DNA from: Rhynochetos jubatus
Taxonomy: Eukaryota; Chordata; Aves; Eurypygiformes; Rhynochetidae
Assembly (NCBI GenBank): GCA_027574665.1
Contig: CM050654.1
Location: forward strand, 26,679,722-26,743,721
Reading direction: 5' to 3'
Length of the DNA: 64,000 bases
The first letter of the stretch is position 1, and every line of letters starts with the position of its first letter. The notes under the pieces were generated by a model. That model did no database searches, was not told where the DNA came from, and was given only the letters and a program-made list of their open reading frames with translations. The position numbers were made by a program, and so were the translations under genes. Of this stretch, positions 46,801-55,800 are shown piece after piece.

Positions 46801-49800
46801 ATGCCTATGGTGGGACTATTCCCTCGTCAGGGTGCTGCTGGGAGATGGGGTCTGTGGGCCTGCCCTGGTGGGAATTGCCCCCTTTCTCCATCCTGTCAGC
46901 CCCACAGTGGGGCAAACTGCTTGTTCCCGGGCACCTCCTGCTCTGTGTGCATCCCCAAATGGGGAGGGGGATTGGTGCCCTTCCCCAGGGTGCCCCTTCA
47001 CATAAGGGCTCTTCCTGGCAGCCCCTGATTGCAGCTGGTAGGTGGGATGCATCATGGGGACTCCGAACCCCCAGTCAGCGACAGCTCCAGCCTTTCTGAA
47101 GCTTCATCTCCCACCTCTCCACTAACGCCCTGTGTCCCCTGTGCCGACAGTGCGTTCTCCCCCCGGCCTGGCCAAGACCCCGCTCTCAGCACTGGGGCTG
47201 AAACCCCACAACCCGGCCGAGATCTTGCTGCATCCAGTGGGAGGTGAGTGTGGGCATGGGGACTGCAGGGGGGTGTTGGACCAGCCATGAGGGTTCCCCT
47301 GGAATGGTCTCCTGGCTGGAGAAGGCACTTCTGCCTCCCTTCTGGGGTTCTTCTCACATTCCATGGGGACTCTCAACTGTGTGAGGGTGGGGATGTTGGT
47401 GTTGCCGTGGGGGGCTCAGCTCAGCAGGGTCTCTGGTGGTGGAAGCTGGAAAACCATGGGGCCTCACCTCATCCCCAGCCCCATACTCCTCCTTCCCTCA
47501 CCCCCACCATCCCTTCTCCTCCCCAGCACAGCCGGAGAGAGTTTTCTCTCCCAGAGTCGAACCTGTCAGCTGGAACAGTATCCAGAACCCTCGCCATCGC
47601 AGAGAGCAGTCCGTGGGTGAAAAGACCCTGCTGTCCTGGGGACATGTCCCAGAGCAGCTTGCCAAACCAGACCTCACTGCTCCACAGCACCTGGGGCCCC
47701 TTCCTGGGCTATCTCAGGGCTGAGTGTAACCTCCCCAAAACCTGCTTGGGCGAGCCCACCCAGCGAGACCCTTCTCGCTCTGCCCCTAAGGGTGAGCTGA
47801 CGCTTTTGTGGTGCTTGCTGGGTTTCCCGCAGCAGGCCTTCGCAGTGGATCCCCACTGTTCTCCCCTCCCCACCTGAAACCAGCCTCTTGGGGTTTGGAC
47901 ATCATCTCTGGTGTGCCCAGGTGGACCCTGGGGGTGCCGAGGCCAGGGCCCTGGTTTGGGGCACAGTGTCAGGGAGGTGTGGGGCTCTCCTTTGCGCTCT
48001 GTGTGCCCCTGCCTGACTAAAGCAAAGCTGCTTAACTCAGATTTCTCTTTCTTTCTGTCTTGTACCTCCCTTCTTCCTCCTCTCCCATTGCACCCCTGCC
48101 CCTCCGTCTGTCAGAGCTAGAAGGGGAGGCGGGCGGTAGCTCGGAAGAAGGTAAGAAAGGCTTTTCTTTCTCTGTCTCTCTCCTCTCTGCTCATCCCCAC
48201 TGTCGGGACCATTGTTCAGAGCAGGCTCTGGCTGTCTGCACCACCAGCCTTCCCTTGCACTGGCCCCCAGGGATGCAGGAGCCTGAGTCTTGCCTGTACC
48301 GCTCCCTTTCAAAGAAGGGAACATCGTTCCTGGTGTTGTGGTTGGCTCCCCCAATGTCCACATTGGGCCTGGAGGTCTGTCACGTTGTGTGGTGATTGTC
48401 CACGGGGGCTGAGAGCTCTTTTGTCGGTGCGTGGCATCCTCGGCGGCGGCACTCTGGGGATGCTGGCACGTCACGGCCAGCTTTGGATGAGCCTGGTGGG
48501 GGGCTGGGAGCAGCAGCCCCAGTTTGGGGCTCTGGCCCTCCCCTTCTGGCTTTGCCGCTCCCCTTAGTAGTGAAAATAAACCAAAGTGCAGCACAAAAGG
48601 TCACCAGGCGCAGAGGCCACCAGCGTGCTGCCGGCTCAGCCATCCGGGCAGCGGCACAGCACCGGCAGCTGGAATGTATCTTCCACCGGCCGGGAGGCTG
48701 CCCAAATTCCTCCCATCTCTCCCGTCCATGAGCTGCGCCTCTCCTGGGATGCTGAGGACTGGGCTGAGCTGGGATGGCAGTGGGGGGGTGGCTCTGCTGA
48801 TGGTGGGGGCACTGCGGCCTCCGGGGTGGCGTGTCTTCTGAGGGATGGAGGCTTCGGGAGCGGCTGCGATTCCCCAGAGTGCCGCCTGCTATCTAACAGT
48901 CGTTGGGTGGTTTTGTTTTCTCCTTTAATGAAACTTTGAGCCCTCGAGGCCAGGATGGGGAACTGTGTGTTCCAGTTGGGTTTTGAGGAGAGGGTGTCTG
49001 TTCTCGGTGAGTTTGCGATGCTTCCTGCGGCCCTGGGAGCCGTCAGTGGTTCTCCCCTGGCGTTCCTCAAAATGCACATATCCCAAACCTGAAGGCTGTG
49101 TAATACTGGAGCAAGTGTTTGCTTGAAGAAAATGTTGTTTCCAGAGCTGATTCTTCAGTGATGGCTTCTTGGGTATGTTAAAGGATGTCTGGTGACCCCG
49201 TGTTGGTCAGGCTGAGCGGCCACCAGCTTCTTGCCCTGCTTTTGTCCTTCTTCCTCTTGGATAACATGATGTTTTTTTGGGGTTGAATCTGCAGTCATGA
49301 ACAGGGACGGGTGTTTTGGATTAGCACCCTCTTAGAACCATGCTCCATGAAGTTCCCTGCCCTGGGACCGGGGGATGCTCTGGCAGTGAGGGAGCTCAGG
49401 GTCTGGCTGCCGCCTGCGAGGAGGCTTCAAAACAGCCTGGCGCTGTCACCGTGCTGGGGGTTTCTGGCTGGAGCACAGCCCTGCTTGGATTTGGGATTCC
49501 GAAATGACTGCCCACTCCTGGGTGACTCAAGGCTTCTCTATTCTCCCACCGTCTTCCCATCTCTGGAGCCTCTTCCAAGAAAACACTAGGAGGCAAGATC
49601 TGATTTTTTTCAACCTAAAAAACCCTGCCTGAAACTTCCCTTTTTTTTTTAAATTTTCTTTTTTCCCCTATTGAACCAAACAACTGGAACACGTGCCCAC
49701 GGTCGCACACGTGTGCTTCCCCGTGGGCTGCCCCCCCTCCCCGAGCCCCCACTCCTGCCTTCCTCCAGCCTCCACCTTTGCGGGGGGGGGCTGACATTTT

Positions 49801-52800
49801 CGCAGCCGTTTGGTCTTGACCTCTCGCAGGCTGACTCACATGTACTGTCTGGCTAACTTTAGTCTGGGGTGGGGAGCTGGGGGAGAAAAGTGAGTAGCTG
49901 TGAAATTAATTTAATTACCTAAGCGGCGATGAGTTTCTCGCAGCTGCCCTGGGCAGTGCCTCGTCCCTGTCACTCGGAGCCACGTGTCCTGCCTCGGATG
50001 CTGGTGCCCAGCCCGTGTTGAGGTCCTCAGTCTGGTTTTGGCTTAGATCTTTCCTGGGATGGTTGAGTAGGGCTGGGCAGGGACATCAGCCCAAGGGATG
50101 GACAACTCCTCCCTGTCTGCAGGCAGATGGGGCGCAGAGACTCTGGGGGAGAAGGAGGGGGTCCCATGACAGTCTTTTTCCTTGCAACCCCCTGGTCCGG
50201 CACCAAGCATAGAGCTCTGCCTTGGTGTTGCTGGCTGCCAGCGGGCTGGCTTGCCGGAAGGCGTAGCTAGAGCCTGGCTGTTATGACTAATAATAATAAT
50301 AATGTTTGTCATGCTAATTACTACTGTGGAGCTGCCTCGAGCATGGCCGGCCTGGCTGGGACCTGCGGGGGTGCCCGGCCCATGATGTTGGACGCCAGCA
50401 GGTCTCGCTTAGGGTGTTGTGCCCCAGCACAGAGACAGTTGGTGGCATGTGGCAGCTGAGGTGTGACACGGCTGTGGGGGCACGGGGCTGATGCTGCAGC
50501 CCCTTCCTCCGGCAGGGCTTCTGGGGGAGGCTGGGGGTTGCGGGGGCTATTGTAGGGATGCAGACCAGCCTGGATGGGGGAGGAGGCAGGGGGAAAGGGA
50601 GGAGGGAGGGCTGGGTCTGGTGGCTGCCTCGGCTGGTGACGGCCAGCCCAGTCCGCTGCTCCTGGCACGGGACAGCTCGGCGGCTCCAAAGGAAAATTGC
50701 TTTTCTTGGTCGTGCGCGTGGGCTCTGGTTTCAAGCCGGGCTGGGAGTGACAGCGTTGGATACGACAGTGGAAATAGCTGGAGCTGCTCTCTGGTCTGCT
50801 GCTGGAGATGGCTGGCAGAGGTGGGCTGCGCAGGGACTGCCGGGCATCGTTCAGCCCCGCGTGAGTCAGCGTGGGCTGGGCAGTCACCGGCTCTATTTTT
50901 AGGGGCTGGGAATGAGCAGGGAGCACGACGTGTGCTGTGTGGCACCCCGGGCTGGGAGGGACGCTGACTCAGAGCAGGGTGGAGGGGCCATGGTGCGGGA
51001 AGGGACCGTGACCCACGTGCTCTGGTCCCCTTGGGGAAAGGGGTCGGCACAACCCCCCCTCTCTGTGCCCTGGCTGGAGTGTTCAGCGTCCGTTGGAGCA
51101 ACCCGAAGGCCCAGAGGAGCCCGATGTGTTTTTGTACAACCCCTGGGGGAAGAGGGATGAGGGAAATGTGAAGCTGGAGGAGCTCAGCTGGCTGAAACAG
51201 GGATACAGGGAAAGGCATGGTCCCCTTCCTATGGGAGCTGTGGGCTCATCCATTTCCCCTTCTCTCTTGCTGCAGAGCCCAGGAGCTACGTCGAGTCGGT
51301 GGCCCGCACGGCCACGACGGGCAGGGGCGGGAGCCTGCCCGCTGCCCAGCCTGGGCCCCTGGAGGTGCCCACCAGGAACGGTGCCTTTGCCAACTCCTTC
51401 ACGGCCCCCAGCCCCGTCTCCACCAGCAGCCCCATTCACAGCGTGGACGGGTAAGGCAGGGGGTGCAGGTCCCGGGGGCTGCTGGGGCCAGGGCCAGACC
51501 CTGCCTGGAGCATAGGCTTGCTCCCACTTCAAAACTGCCTTTGCAAGGACCCCCATCTCCCCATACAGGGTTTAGGGTCCTGGCTAACTGCCACTGCTCT
51601 GAGCTGGGTCACTGGCGTTCACTGGTCCTGGGCAGCATCTCACTGGGAACCTGGCCCTTGGGGTAGGAGGAGGGATGGGGTCTGTGCTAACCCCTAGACC
51701 TGGGTTGGGCTGAGCATTGGTGCCCTGTGGCACGATGGAGCCATCGTCCCTGTCCCCGCTCCACCCTGCCCTTCCCCAGCTCACTTGGCAAGGCTTGCAG
51801 GGAGCAACAAACTGGTCTTTTTGCTGGGAGAGGAGCTGGAAAAGCTCTGTCTCACAGAAAGTCATATTTTAAGAGGGAATTGTGATGCATGGGGCAACTA
51901 AAGCTGTCTCCAGTCCCTTTCATGCATCTGGCAGGACCCATCCCACTGTTGCTTCTGAGCAACTGAGCAGCTGGCTGACACCATGCCTCAGTTTCCCCGT
52001 ACACCACTTACAGGAGGGTGTCAGCCAGCAGCAGGAAGGAGGGATGGAGCTGAATCCTTCTTCTCATTTCTCCTCAGGGCCTCCCTTCGCAGCTACCCGT
52101 CGGAGGGCAGCCCCCACAGCACGGTTACACCTCCCCACACCTCGGCTGAGCCTGTTTACCGGTCACCTGTCAGCTCACAGCTGCCCTCTGCTCACAGCAG
52201 CTACCAAAACTCGTCTCCATCTTCTTTCTCAATGGTCCAAGGTGGAGCTCCAGGCTCGGTGTACGCCAGCCCTGACTACCCTGATGGCCGAGCCGCTCTC
52301 CAGCCAGACCCCCAAACTCGGTTGCAGCCGCAGGTCAACGTGGTGGGGGTCCACACCCTGCCGGGAAGTCCCCGCACCCTGCACCGGACAGTGGCAACCA
52401 ACACGCCGCCCAGCCCCGGCTTCGGACGAAGAGCCGTCAATCCCAGTGTGAGCGGCGCTCCCGGCAGCCCCGGGCTGGGCAGGCATGCCACGGTGGCCCA
52501 TGGCAACCTGGTGGCCCCGCCGGGGAGCCCCAGCCTGGCCAGGCATCAAGCCGCGGCGGCCGTTCCCCCCGGCAGCCCCCTGTACGGCTACCCCAGCCCG
52601 GAGGATAGGCGCCCGACGCTGTCTCGGCAGAGCAGCTCCTCCGGCTACCAGCCTCCCTCCACGCCGTCCTTCCCTGTCTCGCCGGCGTACTACCCGGGCA
52701 CGAGCACGCCGCACTCCTCCTCCCCGGACTCGGCTGCCTACCGCCAAGGCAGCCCCACGCCGCAGCCTGCGCTGCCCGAGAAGCGGCGGATGTCGGCCGG

Positions 52801-55800
52801 GGACCGCTCCAACAGCCTGCCCAACTACGCCACCATCAACGGCAAGGCCTCCTCGCCCCTCTCCAGTGGCATGTCCAGCCCCAGCGGTGGGAGCACCGTT
52901 GCCTTCTCCCACACCCTGCCGGACTTTTCCAAGTTCTCCATGCCAGGTAAGGGATGCTGGTGGAGGTCCCTGTGTCCCGCTTTGCCCATGGCTCTCCCCT
53001 CCTCCTCGCCAGCCGGCGAGGAAGGGGTTGCAGCCATGTCCTGGTTTACCCCTCCTGCCCATCCGCAAACTGGCGGCACCGCAGGGTCTCAGGCCATTTC
53101 CTGCGCTTTCTGGCAAATCCAAACAGGAAAAGCACCGACCCGGCCTTGCTGGCGTAAACAGCACCCAGAGTTGCATATGGGGAGATCAAAGCTCCTGGAG
53201 GCAGCTTTTCTCTGCCGTGGGGATGCGCTGACCTCCCGGCCCCGTTCCCAGCAGGCTTTACCCTGCTGAGACCCTGCTGCAGAGTTTCAAATGGTGTGTC
53301 CTGCCCCGGCTGCCGCCGCGCCCGGGACCCCTTTGCCGTCTCCCGTTACGGGACACCTCGGTGACGCCAAGATTGGGCTGATAGGATGAGGGGAATAAAG
53401 CCGTGGGGCAGCGGTGGCTCCGGCTGCTGGGCCGGTTTCACTGCTGACTGGGCAGCCCTTTGTGGGCACGCTGGCGCCCGACCCAGCCCCGTGACTCGCC
53501 ATGGCTGGGGACCTTTCCAGGCTGGGAAGTGCAGGCAATTAAAAGCTGTTACAATTAGCAAGCGATCTGGGGAGGGGACTGAGCCCCCTCACCTCTCAAA
53601 GGTAACCAGATTGCAGAGGGCCGATAACACGTCTCCAGCAGAGATGCTGTCCGGCCCGCCAGGTTGTTTGCTCGGCTGTTTTTGGAAAGCAGGTGGTTGG
53701 AAACGTTGCCCGAGCGATGTGGTGCATTCATGGCCAGAGGACCGGCTCCCACTGGGGCCCTACCACTGGTGGGCATCGAGCAAGGAAGGGTTGGGCTGGG
53801 GGCTCTGAGGGTAGGTCGACCTGTGCAGTTCCTCTGCACAGAGCAAAGAAAAGGGGAGGGATTTATTTTTATGATGGATGAGCCAAATCTTGAACATTAG
53901 AGAGCAGTGAAGGTCCTCTGAAGTCAGGGCATCTCCCCAGCAACCCCTGAACATATCTCTCTCCTCCAACAGCTTTCCTTTCTCCTGCCCAGCTCCCTTT
54001 TAAACGAGGAATTCCCATTTTGTCTCTGCCTGTGTGGCAAGGAGACTCATCCCGCCCATGGCCTTTCTGGGGCCCTTGTGTTGGGGTTTAGCTTTAGCTG
54101 CCAAGCAGCCACGTAAGTTCCAGGTGATGGTCAGCCTGCCTGGGTATGGAAGGTGGGGTTGAGGTCAGGGCATGTGTTGGGGCTGAGAAGAGGTGGGCGT
54201 GTTAATGCTTTAGCCCGATTTGCTAAAAGCCCATGTGCAGTTTTAGATACAGCATCTTTTAACTTTTTTCTTGTTTTCTCCACTTTCCTTCTTTGCAGAC
54301 ATCAGCCCCGAGACACGTGCCAACGTCAAGTTTGTGCAGGACACTTCCAAGTACTGGTATAAACCAGACATCTCCAGGGAGCAGGGTGGGTAGATGGCAC
54401 AGGGCAAAGGATACAGACAAGTGAGCCATGGATGGGAGTTGGGTTTTATCTGGGATCACAGGAATTAGTGAGGACTTTCCTTAGAGGCTAGACTTGGAGT
54501 GAAGGTGGATTGTGGACGCTCAGACCATGTCAGAGGGAGGTTGAAGCCCAGCTCAGCTGTAGGCTTGCATGATGTGGGCTCCCCAGACCCTTCCCCTTGC
54601 TGGAGAAACACTGATGCCCACAGTGTGCGGTGGATCTATGTCATCTGGAGTGCAAAACACCAAGATCTTGAGTTGAGAGAGCTCAGTGGGGTCTTGGATG
54701 GCTAGAATGAGAGAGAAGAACAAGGAGGGGGCATGATGCCTTCAGGGCCAAGGTCCCAGCATTTGGCCCTTGGTCCCTGCCTGCTCTCCAGTGCTCGGTT
54801 ACTCAGAGCTGGGCTGGGTGGGAATGGATGCTCCGAGGTGCCCATGCAAGGGCAGCGGAGGCTGGGAGGAGATGAGCCTCCGCCTGGCCACAGACCCACT
54901 CGAGACCCCCTTCCAGGCATGCAGTGGGGATGGTAATGTCATGCTGCCTGGCTGTGAGGCCGCAGTGTCGGGGTGCCCCATCCCAACTCACGCTGCTGGT
55001 TTTGGAGGGCTCGTCGGCTCTCCCTGTGCCAGCTCTGAGGTCTGCCGTTCTCTCCTGCAGCCATCGCACTGCTGAAGGACAGGGAGCCAGGGGCTTTCAT
55101 CATCCGAGACAGCCACTCCTTCCGGGGAGCCTATGGCCTCGCCATGAAAGTAGCTTCTCCGCCTCCCACGGTCATGCAGCAGAACAAGAAAGGTATTGTG
55201 TGCCCTTCTCCATCCCACACTGAGATGCTTTCCATGGTTCAGTCGGGGGCGAGCAGGCAGCTGGCTCTGCTGAGCCAGTCGTGCCCTTGGATATGTGCTG
55301 ATGTGGCAGGATCCCTCCCTCCCAGGGCACGGGGAAGCACCAGATACCCTCTGCCCTGAGCTGTGGGGGGCTCAGAGGCACCTGCAACTCAGGCTTTGGC
55401 ACGGTGAAATGGGCACAGCCTCCCTATCCCACCCACACCGTGGGGGAGTCTGGCTTGGGGTCGGCCCTGTGCAAAAGACCGGATTTGAGGAGGGTCTGCG
55501 GAACGGCAGAGATCCCTCCCTCGAGCTGGAGCACAGGTTTCCATGTGGGACTGCAGAGTGGGAGGAGGCGTGGGGTATCTCTGATGTGAGAACGCATCGT
55601 CTCTTCGCAGGAGACATCACCAACGAGCTGGTGAGGCACTTCCTCATCGAGACCAGCCCGCGGGGTGTGAAACTAAAAGGGTGCCCCAACGAGCCCAATT
55701 TTGGTGAGTGCTTCCCACATGTGGGGCTGGGTGGGGAGAGCCTTGCCTTTGCTGGACTATCCAAGCAGACTGTCTGGGAGAGCCCCCACCTCTGCTACTG

